64,000 nucleotides of DNA. Origin: Kocuria palustris (GTDB lineage: Bacteria > Actinomycetota > Actinomycetes > Actinomycetales > Micrococcaceae). The notes beneath the pieces were generated by a model. The model was given only the letters and a program-made list of their open reading frames with translations, did no database searches and was not told where the DNA came from. Positions 37,461 through 49,354 of this stretch are shown in pieces. The stretch spans positions 90,809-154,808 of the forward strand of contig NZ_VDOR01000006.1 of the NCBI RefSeq assembly GCF_007666205.1. The letters are read 5' to 3'. A program made the translations under genes and the position numbers. Position 1 is the stretch's first letter; each line of letters opens with the position of its first letter.

Positions 37461-39068
37461 GTGTCCCTGGCCGAGCTGCACAGCCGCGACGGGTTCTCCG
37501 CCGAGGCCGTCGAGCACCTCCACCTGCTCGTCGGCGAATGGCAGGTCCTGGCCGATCTCGGCTTCGGCGATGTCCACCTGACGTTCCCCGACCGCAGCTT
37601 CCAGCCGTCGCCGGGCGCCATGCGGATGCCCAGCAGGGACTCGGACTTCCTGATCCTGGATCACGCGCGCCCCGGCACGGCGCAGACGCTGTTCCCCGCC
37701 GATCAGATCGGGCAGCACCTGGACGCGCCGCTGAACAGCCTGCTGCGCGAGGTCTGGGGCGACCGCGGCGTGAGCGCCCACCGCAACACCGAGCGCAGGC
37801 TCATCCCCCGGGTGAGCGAGGCCGCCCAGGCGCTCGTGACCACCATCTTCTTCGCCGACCAGCCCATCGCGGTCCTGTCCCTGATCACGACCCGCGCAGC
37901 GGGGACCACTTCGGCTCCCGGCGAGGCCACGTACCGTGAGATCGCCGCGGAGCTGCTGCGGATGGCGGGCGCCGGGGACTGGCCGCAGGCCGGCACGCAG
38001 CCCTCGCCGCGGCGCGGCAATCCGCGCGTGGGCGACGGCGTGATCCGGCTGGGCGCGGACGACCGCGTGAGATTCATGTCGCCGAACGCCGTCTCGGCGG
38101 TCGCGCGCCTCGGGGCGGGGGAGACCGCCGTCGGCCGTCAGCTCACCGAGGTGCTGGGTCCGGAGTCGTTCGTCGGCGAGCAGGTGGACGAGGGCCTGAT
38201 GGGCGTGCTGCGCGGGCGGGTGCCCAGCCACGCCGAGGTCCGCCGGGGTCGGTCGGTCGTGATGTTCCGCTCGATCCCGCTGAGCGACGACGGCCTCCGG
38301 GTGGGCGCCGTGCTGCTGTGCCGCGACGTCTCGGAGCTGCGGCGCCGGGAGCGCGAGCTGTCCTCCAAGGACGCGACCATCAGGGAGACGCATCACCGCG
38401 TCAAGAACAGCCTGCAGGCCGTCGCGGCGATGATGCGCATGCAGTCGCGGCGAGCCGGCAGCGACGAGGCGCGGCGCGGCCTCTCCGAGGCCATGCGCCG
38501 GCTCGAGGCGGTCTCTGCGGTGCACGAGACGCTGTCGCACACCCCGGAGGGATCGGTCGACTTCGACGAGCACTTCAGCCGGCAGATCCGGGCGATCGCC
38601 GAGCTCGCGGCCACCGGCCAGACGGTGCGCACCCGGGTCACGGGGGAGTTCGGCCGCCTTCCCGGGCAGCAGGTGACGGCCATGGCGCTCGTGCTCAACG
38701 AGATGCTCACCAATGCCGTGGAGCACGGCCTGCGCGGCAGGGACGGCACGATCGAGGTCGACGCCCGGCGTCGCGTCCCGGAGCCGTCAGAAGGCGGGCA
38801 GCCGCTGAGCGAGGGCCGCCCCGCGCCGGCCGCGGAGCTCGTGGTCACGATCGCCGACGACGGGGTGGGCATGGATGCGTCGGTGAGCACCGGTCGCTGG
38901 TCTGCCGACGATCCCGACTCGTCGGCCATGCCGTCCCAGGGGCTCGGCAGCCAGATCGTGCGCAGCCTGGTGCTCGGCGAGCTCGAGGGCAGCGTGAGCT
39001 GGCGCCCCGGAGACGACTCCGGCACGGTCATGGAGATGACCGTGCCGGTGCACGAGACCTCGCGCTGA
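37461..39068 (+). CDS. pdtaS: PdtaS-type histidine kinase (HisKA_2)
   Basis: 535 aa from a GTG with GGAAGG about 10 nt upstream. N-terminal GAF-like domain (about 1-170), PAS-like domain (about 195-300), then HisKA_2: HHRVKNSLQAVAAMMRMQSRR, with the likely phosphorylated His at 312. The HATPase follows (N box NEMLTNAVEHGL, G box DDGVGMD). No membrane segment, so it is cytosolic as in mycobacteria. There PdtaS pairs with the RNA-binding antiterminator PdtaR and senses metals/NO. A pdtaR gene is not in the window. A Ser/Pro-rich loop is inserted in the ATPase domain. Confidence 0.9.
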   Translation: MSLAELHSRDGFSAEAVEHLHLLVGEWQVLADLGFGDVHLTFPDRSFQPSPGAMRMPSRDSDFLILDHARPGTAQTLFPADQIGQHLDAPLNSLLREVWGDRGVSAHRNTERRLIPRVSEAAQALVTTIFFADQPIAVLSLITTRAAGTTSAPGEATYREIAAELLRMAGAGDWPQAGTQPSPRRGNPRVGDGVIRLGADDRVRFMSPNAVSAVARLGAGETAVGRQLTEVLGPESFVGEQVDEGLMGVLRGRVPSHAEVRRGRSVVMFRSIPLSDDGLRVGAVLLCRDVSELRRRERELSSKDATIRETHHRVKNSLQAVAAMMRMQSRRAGSDEARRGLSEAMRRLEAVSAVHETLSHTPEGSVDFDEHFSRQIRAIAELAATGQTVRTRVTGEFGRLPGQQVTAMALVLNEMLTNAVEHGLRGRDGTIEVDARRRVPEPSEGGQPLSEGRPAPAAELVVTIADDGVGMDASVSTGRWSADDPDSSAMPSQGLGSQIVRSLVLGELEGSVSWRPGDDSGTVMEMTVPVHETSR

Positions 39069-39146
39069 GGAGGTCTCAGGGGCTGCTCGTCGGGCGTCGG
39101 CGCTCCGGTGCGGGACGGGCGGCGAGGCGCCGGAGGGGAGCCGGGC

Positions 39147-39395
39147 TCAGGAGGCGCGGCGGGCGCGCGCGTTGCGGCGCTTGAGGGAGCGGCGCTCGTC
39201 CTCGCTCATGCCGCCCCAGACGCCGGCGTCCTGGCCGGAGGACATGGCCCAGGCGAGGCACTCGTCCATCACGGAGCAGGTGCGGCACACGGCCTTGGCC
39301 TCCTCGATCTGGAGCAGGGCCGGTCCCGTGTTCCCCACGGGGAAGAACAGCTCGGGGTCCTTCTCGAGGCAGGCTGCTTGTGAACGCCAATCCAT
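39147..39395 (-). CDS. whiB1: WhiB1-type iron-sulfur regulator
   Basis: 82 aa. The four [4Fe-4S] ligands are Cys9, Cys37, Cys40 and Cys46 (AVCRTCSVMDEC). The GVWGG turn follows, then a basic end (RRSLKRRNARARRAS) for DNA contact. MDWRSQAACLEKDPELFFPVG is the WhiB1 pattern. WhiB1 is an essential NO-sensitive partner of the main sigma factor in mycobacteria. AAAGGAG lies about 11 nt upstream. The divergent gap of 365 nt carries a direct repeat. Confidence 0.95.
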   Translation of the reverse strand: MDWRSQAACLEKDPELFFPVGNTGPALLQIEEAKAVCRTCSVMDECLAWAMSSGQDAGVWGGMSEDERRSLKRRNARARRAS

Positions 39396-39526
39396 GACGC
39401 ATCGACTCCTTTCGGAAGGCACGGAGTCTGCCGGGCATGGGCAGGCCCGAGCAGAAGAGGGGTGCCCGGAAGCGGGCGGACGACGGGCCTGTTGCGACCC
39501 GTTCGAGATTGCATCCACTTTTCCAT

Positions 39527-39543
39527 GTGAACGGCACGTGAAC
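39527..39543. repeat. GTGAAC direct repeat, 11-bp period, upstream of whiB1
   Basis: GTGAAC at 39527-39532 and again at 39538-39543 (GTTCAC on the whiB1 strand), one DNA turn apart, 130-150 nt upstream of the whiB1 start. It is a candidate binding site for a dimeric regulator. TGCAAT on the minus strand near 39507-39512 is a possible whiB1 -10. The rest of the 39396-39760 gap shows no gene. Confidence 0.45.
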
Positions 39544-39760
39544 AAGGAGTTGGGATGTTCATCACACCCCCTGGCGGGCGGGGGCGACGGCCTGCAGGCC
39601 GCGCCTCGGCGATGACCCGAGCGGGGGATCCGGGGCCGCAGGGGCGGCCGCGGCGGATCGGGTGCCCGACGTCATGACCGGCCGGGCCGCCCGGATACGC
39701 TGGGCACTCGCAGCGCGGCTGACCGCAGCCCGAACCGACACCCGCACGAAGGAGCAGCCC

Positions 39761-40198
39761 GTGGCATCCGCCGGCGACCGAGACCCCTCCGAGGCCGCGA
39801 CCCGGCCGCTGCGACCGCAGGCGATCGTGCCGCTCGTGGCCGTCGTCGCTGCGCAGAGCATCGTGCTCTTCGCCGCAGCCGTCTGGCTGCTCTCGGGGCT
39901 GTTCACGGGGCATGCGGCGTCGGTGGGCGCCACCGTCATGCTCGCGGCGCTGCTGGCCGGCGGCGGGCTGTGGCTGCTGCGCGCGGCCATGGGCCTGTGG
40001 GCGGGCCGGCGCTGGCCCCGGGCCGCGGCCCTGACCGCCCAGCTGTTCGCCGTGATCATCGCCGGGGCTGTGATCCTCCCCTTCAGCGGGTGGCTCGCCC
40101 TGGCCGTGATCCTGGCTGCGCTGGTCGCAGGCGCCTCCCTGTTCCGGCAGTCCGTCGTGGACTGGACGACCCAGGACGTGCCCGAGGATCGGCGCTGA
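39761..40198 (+). CDS. Small integral membrane protein
   Basis: 145 aa from a GTG with AAGGAG 7 nt upstream. Four hydrophobic segments (about 20-42, 52-70, 84-104, 106-122) and short polar ends make it an inner-membrane protein. No family motif recognised. A TACGCT box at 39696-39701 is a likely -10. It lies 215 nt upstream of glf, so a link with galactan genes is possible but not shown. Confidence 0.72.
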   Translation: MASAGDRDPSEAATRPLRPQAIVPLVAVVAAQSIVLFAAAVWLLSGLFTGHAASVGATVMLAALLAGGGLWLLRAAMGLWAGRRWPRAAALTAQLFAVIIAGAVILPFSGWLALAVILAALVAGASLFRQSVVDWTTQDVPEDRR

Positions 40199-40314
40199 GG
40201 ACGGCTCATCGGCCGGCCCCGTGACTGGGCAGGGCCTGGGAGCCGGCGCAGAGACGCTGCAGGAGACCGTCGCTCCTGTGCGTCCGCCCGGGAGCACGAG
40301 GCGGGCTCCGGTAA

Positions 40315-43655
<3,341 letters not shown>

Positions 43656-43678
43656 TCCGCGGCGCATGACCGATCCAC

Positions 43679-43730
43679 CACGACGACGGGCGCAGCGGCG
43701 CACCCAGCCGCTGCGCCCGGCGTCGTCGTG
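43679..43730 (+). terminator. Terminator after glf-glfT2
   Basis: Hairpin of CACGACGAC plus GGGCGCAGCGGC pairing with GCCGCTGCGCCC plus GTCGTCGTG, a 21-bp stem with a 3-nt bulge and a short loop. Confidence 0.8.
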
Positions 43731-43787
43731 ATCCCAGCGCACGGCCGCCCCAGCGCCGCAGTGCGCTCACTGACGCAAGGAGCAAGG

Positions 43788-44657
43788 ATGAGCACGACAG
43801 CGCCGGAGCTGATGACACCCGGCAAGGGACGCGGACTGCTGGACGTCTTCCGGAACCGCTATCTGCTGAGGCTGCTGGTCGACAAGGAGATCCAGGTCCG
43901 CTATCGCGGGACCGTGCTGGGCCTGGTGTGGTCCTATCTCAAGCCGGCCGTGCAGTTCTTCGTCTACTACATCGCGATGGGCATCTTCCTGGAGCTCGAG
44001 AAGGGCCTGGAGAACTTCGCGATCTACCTGTTCTCCGGGATCGTGCTGATGAATCTCTTCGGGGAGATCTTCGGCAATGCCTCGCGGTCCATGACGGACA
44101 ACGGCGGGCTGCTCAAGAAGATCTACCTGCCACGGCAGCTCTTCCCGGTGGCCAATCTCTTCGTGGCCCTGGTGCACTTCGTGCCGCAGCTGCTGATCCT
44201 GCTGATCGCCTGCCTGACGGCTGGCTGGCATCCGGATCTCAAGCAGTTCCTGTGCATGATTGCCGGGTTCGTCATCGTGGCGGTCTTCGCGCTGGGGCTG
44301 GGCATGATCTTCGCGACACTCAACGTGTTCTTCCGCGATGCCGAGAACTTCGTGGACCTGATTCTCATGGTCTCGACTTGGGCTTCGCCCGTGCTATATC
44401 CCTTCACCCGGGTTATCGACAAGTTGCCCGAGTGGGTCTACTACCTCTACTTCGCCAATCCGCTCACGGTGGCAGTGGAGCTGTTCCACTACGCCTTCTG
44501 GTTCCCCTCCACCGAGCTGCCGCAGCCGCTGTGGCATGTGGCGGATCACCTCATGACGTTCTGGACGCCCTTCGCCCTGCTGGTCTCCGTGGCTGTTGTG
44601 CTCATCGGCGATCTCATCTTCCGCCGCTACGAGGGCAATTTCGCCCAGGAGCTCTGA
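43788..44657 (+). CDS. wzm: ABC-2 polysaccharide export permease (Wzm type)
   Basis: 289 aa with six hydrophobic segments. The ABC-2 permease signature is seen: LLRLLVDKEIQVRYRGTVLGLVW before TM1 and NPLTVAVELFHYAFWF near the end. It forms the membrane pore for lipid-linked polysaccharide. AAGGAG lies upstream of the ATG. It pairs with the ATPase gene 5 nt downstream. Placement next to glf/glfT2 points to galactan as cargo, as for Rv3783. Confidence 0.92.
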   Translation: MSTTAPELMTPGKGRGLLDVFRNRYLLRLLVDKEIQVRYRGTVLGLVWSYLKPAVQFFVYYIAMGIFLELEKGLENFAIYLFSGIVLMNLFGEIFGNASRSMTDNGGLLKKIYLPRQLFPVANLFVALVHFVPQLLILLIACLTAGWHPDLKQFLCMIAGFVIVAVFALGLGMIFATLNVFFRDAENFVDLILMVSTWASPVLYPFTRVIDKLPEWVYYLYFANPLTVAVELFHYAFWFPSTELPQPLWHVADHLMTFWTPFALLVSVAVVLIGDLIFRRYEGNFAQEL

Positions 44658-44662
44658 TCCTC

Positions 44663-45628
44663 ATGACCACCATCCCCTTCAAAAAGCCCGGGGTCACCCT
44701 GAGCGAGGACACCGTGGCGATCCGCGCCGAGCGCATGACCAAGTGGTTCACGCTGCGGCACACCCGCTCCATCAAGGAGGCCGTGCTGTGGATCCTGCGC
44801 GGTCGGAAGAAGGATCTCTCCGACAAGTTCAAGGCCCTCGACGACATCTCCTTCGACATCCACGACGGTGAGACCGTGGCGCTGCTGGGCTTCAACGGCT
44901 CGGGCAAGTCGACGTCGCTGAAGATGATCTCCGGGGTCATGCATCCGGATGAGGGCTATGTGGGCACCCGTCGGAAGGTCGCGGGGCTGATCGAGGTCGG
45001 CGCGGGCTTCCACCCGGATCTCACCGGACGCGACAATGTGTATCTCAACGGCGCGATCCTGGGCATGGACAAGGCGGAGATCGACTCCAAGTTCGACGAG
45101 ATCGCCGCGTTCTCCGAGATCGGGGAGTTCATCGACACGCAGGTGAAGTTCTACTCCTCAGGCATGTACCTGCGCCTGGCCTTCGCGGTGGCGATCCACA
45201 CCGACCCGGAGGTCTTCCTGGTCGACGAGATCCTCTCCGTGGGCGATGAGCCGTTCCAGAAGAAGTGCATCCGCCGCATCAAGGATCTGGTGCGCCACGG
45301 CAAGACCCTCGTGGTCGTCTCCCACGACCTGGACCTGATCATGGACATCTGCGAGCGCGGCATCGTGCTCGAGCACGGGAAGGTCGTGTACGACGGCTCC
45401 TCCGTGGGTGCGGTGGCCATGCTGCGCGACCGCCCCGCCGATGAGGTCCAGCGCGAGCAGAACGAGCGCGTGGAGCGACGCCTCCACTGGAAGCGGGTCG
45501 ACCGCGAGAAGGAGGCCGCCGAGGCCGCCGAGCGCGGCGAGGCCTATGTGCCGGAGTACGATCCCGAGCTGGACGATCCGGCGGATCTCGATGATCCCAC
45601 CAAGGTGCGCCGCACCATGGGGCTGTGA
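44663..45628 (+). CDS. wzt: ABC transporter ATPase for polysaccharide export (Wzt type)
   Basis: 321 aa. Walker A GFNGSGKST near 80-88, Q-loop region AGLIEVGAGFHPDLTGRDN, signature YSSGMYLRLAFAVA near 170, Walker B EVFLVDEILSVGDE, and H-loop VVSHD. The C-terminal 60 residues are charged (ERRLHWKRVDREKEAAEAAERGE) and lack the carbohydrate-binding domain of O-antigen Wzt proteins. Partner of the permease just upstream. Confidence 0.93.
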   Translation: MTTIPFKKPGVTLSEDTVAIRAERMTKWFTLRHTRSIKEAVLWILRGRKKDLSDKFKALDDISFDIHDGETVALLGFNGSGKSTSLKMISGVMHPDEGYVGTRRKVAGLIEVGAGFHPDLTGRDNVYLNGAILGMDKAEIDSKFDEIAAFSEIGEFIDTQVKFYSSGMYLRLAFAVAIHTDPEVFLVDEILSVGDEPFQKKCIRRIKDLVRHGKTLVVVSHDLDLIMDICERGIVLEHGKVVYDGSSVGAVAMLRDRPADEVQREQNERVERRLHWKRVDREKEAAEAAERGEAYVPEYDPELDDPADLDDPTKVRRTMGL

Positions 45629-45656
45629 GCGTTCGTCGGAGCGCGGCGGGATGAGC

Positions 45657-45687
45657 GAAGGGGGCCGGTCGGATGACTGACCCCTTC
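45657..45687 (+). terminator. Possible terminator after wzt
   Basis: GAAGGGG at 45657-45663 pairs with CCCCTTC at 45681-45687, with a shorter inner GGTC/GACT pairing. It also ends at the 3' end of the minus-strand pseudogene. Confidence 0.45.
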
Positions 45688-46290
45688 TCACGCTCCGGGC
45701 GGCCGGCCCAGGAACCACGCCTCGGCCCGGCCGTAGCGGGCCGGTCCGTGTGAGTACTCCACCCCGCGGTAGTCGAGCAGCAGGACGTGGGCGTCGTCGA
45801 GCAGGCGCGAGGCGCTGGGGCCGGCGATCACGCGGGTGAGATCCAGGACGCGCAGACCGCGCAGGGGTGCGTCGCCCTGATCGTCCGGGGCCGCCCAGCG
45901 CCGCACCGGGATGCCGGAGGACTGGAAGCGCAGCCACGGGCCCCGCGCCGCTGCGCGGCCCTGTGCGCAGCGCGCCCAGCGCTGGGGCGAGCGCACCGCC
46001 GCAGCCACCCCGCCCGCATCGCGCACGCGCTGCTCGACCTCCAGGGCCCGGTGACGGCGCAGCACCTCCCGCAGGCGCTACGGCTCCGAGGCCCCGAGGG
46101 CTCGTTCGATGGCACGGGCGTGGTGCAGGTAGTTGCCGTGCAGGCGCACCCAGCCATCGGCGGTGGCGTGGAAGCCGGACAGCGGACCGGCGGTCTCTAC
46201 CCTGCGCCCGTTGACGCGCAGGTGGGAGATTGAGGCGAAGGAGGCGGCCGTCCGCTGGAGATATTTGGAGAAGGCGCACCCGGTCAGGTG
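45688..46290 (-). pseudogene. CoA-transferase family III (CaiB/BaiF) pseudogene, 3' fragment
   Basis: Reads on the minus strand as HLTG...RTAASFASISHLRVNG...ATADGWVRLHGNYLHHARAIERALGASEP, then an in-frame TAG at 46080-46078. It continues in the same frame as LREVLRRHRALEVEQRV... and LRGLRVLDLTRVIAGPSASRLL, the CoA-transferase III core. After SRLL the usual middle of the enzyme is missing and the frame ends soon after. So it lacks a 5' end, has a nonsense codon and has an apparent internal deletion. A second copy of its first 150 nt or so lies in the 5' fragment at 48.2 kb. Confidence 0.75.
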
Positions 46291-46700
46291 CGCAGGCGAC
46301 GCGCTCGGCAATCAAGTTAGGACAGCCCTCCACCACAAACTTCCGTCGATTCTGTTGGCGACCCTGAAAACGAGCCGAGTCGTTGGTATGGGGGCATGAC
46401 TGCGACTAGACGTAACGACCAGTCTGAGGACAGGCAGGACAGGACCTTCGGCAGGTGTTGATCCTGTGCGATGAAGGCGAACCGGGAGGGGCAGGGAGAT
46501 AGTCACGTTTACATGGAAATCATGGGGCGGGCATCAGGCAAGCATGGTTTTCCCTAAACGACACGATCGGTGTCTATGGAGCAGGCGCTCGCCAGACTGG
46601 GGAGAGCACATCGCGCAAAACTCAGTGCCGGTTGCAGCGAGTTGTGAGATGTGACACGATGCCGATGTCCGTTGTAGCTACGCTATGGAAGGTGTTGATT

Positions 46701-46940
46701 GTGAAGCGACTCAAGATGGGTGCAGTGGCGGCAGTGCTGACTATGAGTCTCATGGGGGTTTCTGCTCCTGGGGCATCGGCGGCGCTTATTTCCAAGGAGG
46801 TAATTAAGGGTCCATTTAGTGGAATTGATTTTTGTCATCGGTCAGTGCAGTACAATGGTGGAAGTGCGAGTGCTTGGTGTGTGAAGCACGATGACGGCAA
46901 GTGGTGGTTGCACGTTTTGGTGCCAACTGGTCGAATGTGA
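46701..46940 (+). CDS. Small secreted two-cysteine protein of unknown function
   Basis: 79 aa from a GTG with GGAAGG 8 nt upstream. A clear signal peptide: basic MKRLKM, hydrophobic AVAAVLTMSLMGV, cleavage after about residue 27 (APGASA). The mature part is about 51 residues with just two cysteines (Cys45 in DFCHRS, Cys60 in SAWCVK), likely a disulfide, and a WW pair near the end. Codon use is more AT-rich than its neighbours. The size and export signal recall bacteriocin-like or inhibitor peptides, but no family is recognised and no immunity gene is evident. Longer starts (ATG 46659, 46665) lack a ribosome site. Confidence 0.55.
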   Translation: MKRLKMGAVAAVLTMSLMGVSAPGASAALISKEVIKGPFSGIDFCHRSVQYNGGSASAWCVKHDDGKWWLHVLVPTGRM

Positions 46941-46998
46941 GAGTTGCGGCGTCAATGACTTGAGGTGCGCCTAGCTTTTCACTTGACCTGATTCGAAA

Positions 46999-47262
46999 TC
47001 ATTGAGGGGCCCGCATTGCGTGGAGTTTCGCGCGAGGCGGGTCCCGATCACTTTGGTTTCTGTAAGTGAAATTGGGTGCGGCCATTATTCTTTTATTTGA
47101 TTTGTTTCGCCGATTGAAATCGCGAGAATAAAACGACCTGCCGCAGGTGGCGCAACCCCGGTTGTTCTGGTCGCAGGAGGTCCAGTGGCGCACACCGTGG
47201 CCTGGTCGTTTGTTGGAGCCGACGTGGAGTGCGCCCGTGTGGGGGCACTCGGTCTTGAACAA
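46999..47262 (-). CDS. Doubtful small ORF with zinc-ribbon-like cysteines
   Basis: 87 aa if read from a TTG without a ribosome site. It contains ECPHTG, HWTSC and GCATCGRSF, a spacing that could bind zinc, followed by a basic stretch. An ATG-started frame (from 47335) overlaps it by frameshift, so it may be the tail of a frameshifted gene. No family recognised. Confidence 0.25.
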   Translation of the reverse strand: MFKTECPHTGALHVGSNKRPGHGVRHWTSCDQNNRGCATCGRSFYSRDFNRRNKSNKRIMAAPNFTYRNQSDRDPPRAKLHAMRAPQ

Positions 47263-47906
47263 GGTTGTTCATAGTCTTCGCGTGCGCGTTGTAGCGCGTG
47301 TCGCCTTCGGTCCCAAACGAATGTTCGATGCCCACCAGGGGCGGGTGCTAGGTGTAGCGAAAAGGCATGTATCGATTTCCTGCGTCGCCGTGGCCAATCA
47401 GAGAACCAGGTAATTCGGGATGTCCTTCACGATTGCGTCGCCACATTGGGAGTTGCGGGGAGTCGCGATGGAGGCATAACGAGATTGGTGCGCATTCTAA
47501 AGCTGACGTGCCAGCCCACGACTCGCAGAGCGAGCATGTCCTCTACAAACGGGAGGAGATGAACCCTGCCCAGGTCTTCACGTACGTGACATATGCGACC
47601 GCATGTGACCCCGTGCTGCGGTAGAGTTTTGATTCAACAGGTCGCCCGCACATCTGCCATCGGCCCCGGGGCCGGGTGGTCCGTAACTACGTTGACTGGC
47701 GGATGCCCTCGAGCCAGATGCCGTTGCATGGTGTGGCCGAACTTGTCCGCGGGAGGTGCCGGTGAGACCAGCTCGACGGCGCAATTGCGCGACCCACTTC
47801 CTGCACCCGGAGCGACCTTCTGGCGTCATCCTCAGTTGCCTGGTGACTCGATTCACGCCCCTGGACAGAGCGCGGGTCATTCTTTAAACAAAACATCTGC
47901 GAAAGT

Positions 47907-48165
47907 TCAAGCCGCTATACGATCCGGGCTCATCCAGGCGCGGTAGGTGCGTGCAGAGAACCTTGTGTCCTGCTGGTTCAGGACTCGCAGGGTGGCTCGA
48001 CTGGTAGCCTTCGGCCACCATCTCGTTAATGTTAGCTAGGGTCAGCCGTTGCTGGTGTCGAGCAATCCCGCGAAGGCAATCGAGGCCCGGCACAGGATGG
48101 CATTGATCTCCCGCAGGCACTTCTTCTCCGCGTGGAGACGCTGGATCTCGGCGGACTCCTCCGCG
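47907..48165 (-). mobile_element. IS3-family transposase remnant (orfA end and orfB start)
   Basis: Minus strand: ESAEIQRLHAEKKCLREINAIL, then RASIAFAGLLD and a stop at 48042, is the C-terminal leucine-zipper part of an IS3-type OrfA. About 50 nt on, a different frame reads RVLNQQDTRFSARTYRAW (about 47940-47990), the early OrfB motif, before stopping at 47907. The rest of the element, including the DDE core, is missing. The orfA piece abuts the CoA-transferase 5' fragment directly. Confidence 0.65.
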
Positions 48166-48537
48166 GAGGATCCGAGGTCCAGACGCCCGTTCGATGGCAC
48201 GGGCGTGGTGCGGGTAGTTGCCGTGCAGGCGCACCCAGCCGTCAGCGGTGGCATGGAATCCGGACAGCGCTCCCGCGGTCTGCGGACGACGGCCGTTGAC
48301 GCGCAGGTGGGAGATCGAGGCGAAGGAGGCGGCCACTCTCTCGGCATCCACCGAGAGGTCCCGCCCGGTGAGATGCGACAGTCCCGTGGCGGCGGCCTGC
48401 GCCGAACCCAGGGCCAGGCCCTCCACGTCCAGGGGTCCGCACCACCACAGGCGCGGACCGCGGATGGCGGCCGCCTGGGACGGGTCGAGGTCGACGGCGG
48501 CGGCGAGATCGCTGAACAGCGGCGGTACGGCGGCCAT
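48166..48537 (-). pseudogene. CoA-transferase family III pseudogene, 5' fragment
   Basis: Starts MAAVPPLFSDLAAAVDLDPSQAAAI and continues through SHLTGRDLSVDAERVAASFASISHLRVNG to HHARAIER, where it runs into the IS3-type sequence. The native start seems kept: TAGATT (48549-48544), 6 nt, ATG at 48537. The region 48193-48340 is similar but not identical to 46100-46290, with scattered mismatches, so the two halves are not a simple split of one gene. Confidence 0.75.
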
Positions 48538-48655
48538 GGGCACAATCTATCGTCCGCTGTGCTCCCGGTCACAACTGCAGGGGCTGTGATACCTTCGGCG
48601 CCGCCCTCCGGGTGCTCCGAGCACCCGTCCCTCCTTCCGCAGAGAGCCGACCCCC

Positions 48656-49159
48656 GTGCACGCCCACTCCGAGTCCGAGATCCGCAAGAGCTTCCTGAAC
48701 TGCTCCAAGGGAGCCGCGCAGCGCCTGGCGGTGCCGAAGGATCTGGACCAGATCGACTGGGACGCCCAGATCATCCTGGGCTGGACCGATCCCAAGTCGC
48801 CCAAGGCCGCTTACCTGGTGGTCGAGACCGACGACGGCCTGCGCGGGCTGGTGATGGAGAAGTCGACGCTGAAGGGCAACGGCGGGGCGCGGATGTGCCA
48901 GCTGTGCCTGACCCTGCACACCTCCACCGGGGTGTCCATGTTCTCGATCCAGCGCTCAAAGTCGGCCAAGGACCGGTACAGCAGCGTGGGCACCTACATC
49001 TGCACGGACCTCGCCTGCAGCGACTACACCGTGGGCCGGCGCAAGCCCGACGGCGTGCGGCAGATGGAGGAGACCCTTTCCCTGGAGGAGCGCTCGCAGC
49101 GTACCCTGGAGAATTCCCAGGGCCTGGTGCAGAGGGTGGCGCAGAGCCTGGGGAGGTGA
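48656..49159 (+). CDS. FBP-domain protein (EF-G-binding, treble-clef zinc finger)
   Basis: 167 aa. The second half has the FusB-type C-terminal zinc finger: ARMCQLCLTLHTSTGVSMFSI, then VGTYICTDLACSDYTVGRR, giving Cys-x2-Cys and Cys-x4-Cys. In staphylococci FusB/FusC bind EF-G and rescue it from fusidic acid. Actinobacterial relatives are annotated only by the domain. The start is a GTG with a weak GAGAG. It diverges from the CoA-transferase fragment. A link to fusidic acid tolerance is untested. Confidence 0.85.
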   Translation: MHAHSESEIRKSFLNCSKGAAQRLAVPKDLDQIDWDAQIILGWTDPKSPKAAYLVVETDDGLRGLVMEKSTLKGNGGARMCQLCLTLHTSTGVSMFSIQRSKSAKDRYSSVGTYICTDLACSDYTVGRRKPDGVRQMEETLSLEERSQRTLENSQGLVQRVAQSLGR

Positions 49160-49354
49160 TTCCCCAGGCGACTCCCGGAACGGGATACAGGGTCTGCTTC
49201 AGATGGGCCGTATGGACCTGTTCGAGATGGACGGTCATCCCGTCGACGCAGAACCAGAACTGCGGAATCTCTTCATCGCGGACGAGGATCCGGACCTCGG
49301 GATGTACTCGGACTTCTTGGTCGGCTGCGGTACCGAGGTGTGCCTGCCCACTGC

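Larger units (their letters stand above)
46291..48041. other. AT-rich segment of probable foreign origin
   Basis: From about 46500 to 47640 the base composition is visibly richer in A and T than anywhere else in the window. It sits between two pieces of one pseudogene. It holds a small secreted-protein gene, one weak zinc-ribbon-like frame and part of an IS3-family remnant. I see no convincing gene at 46291-46700 or 47263-47906. Confidence 0.6.

Noticed and set aside
47578..47946. Open frames on both strands in the AT-rich island
   Set aside because: Neither has a ribosome site or protein-like sequence.
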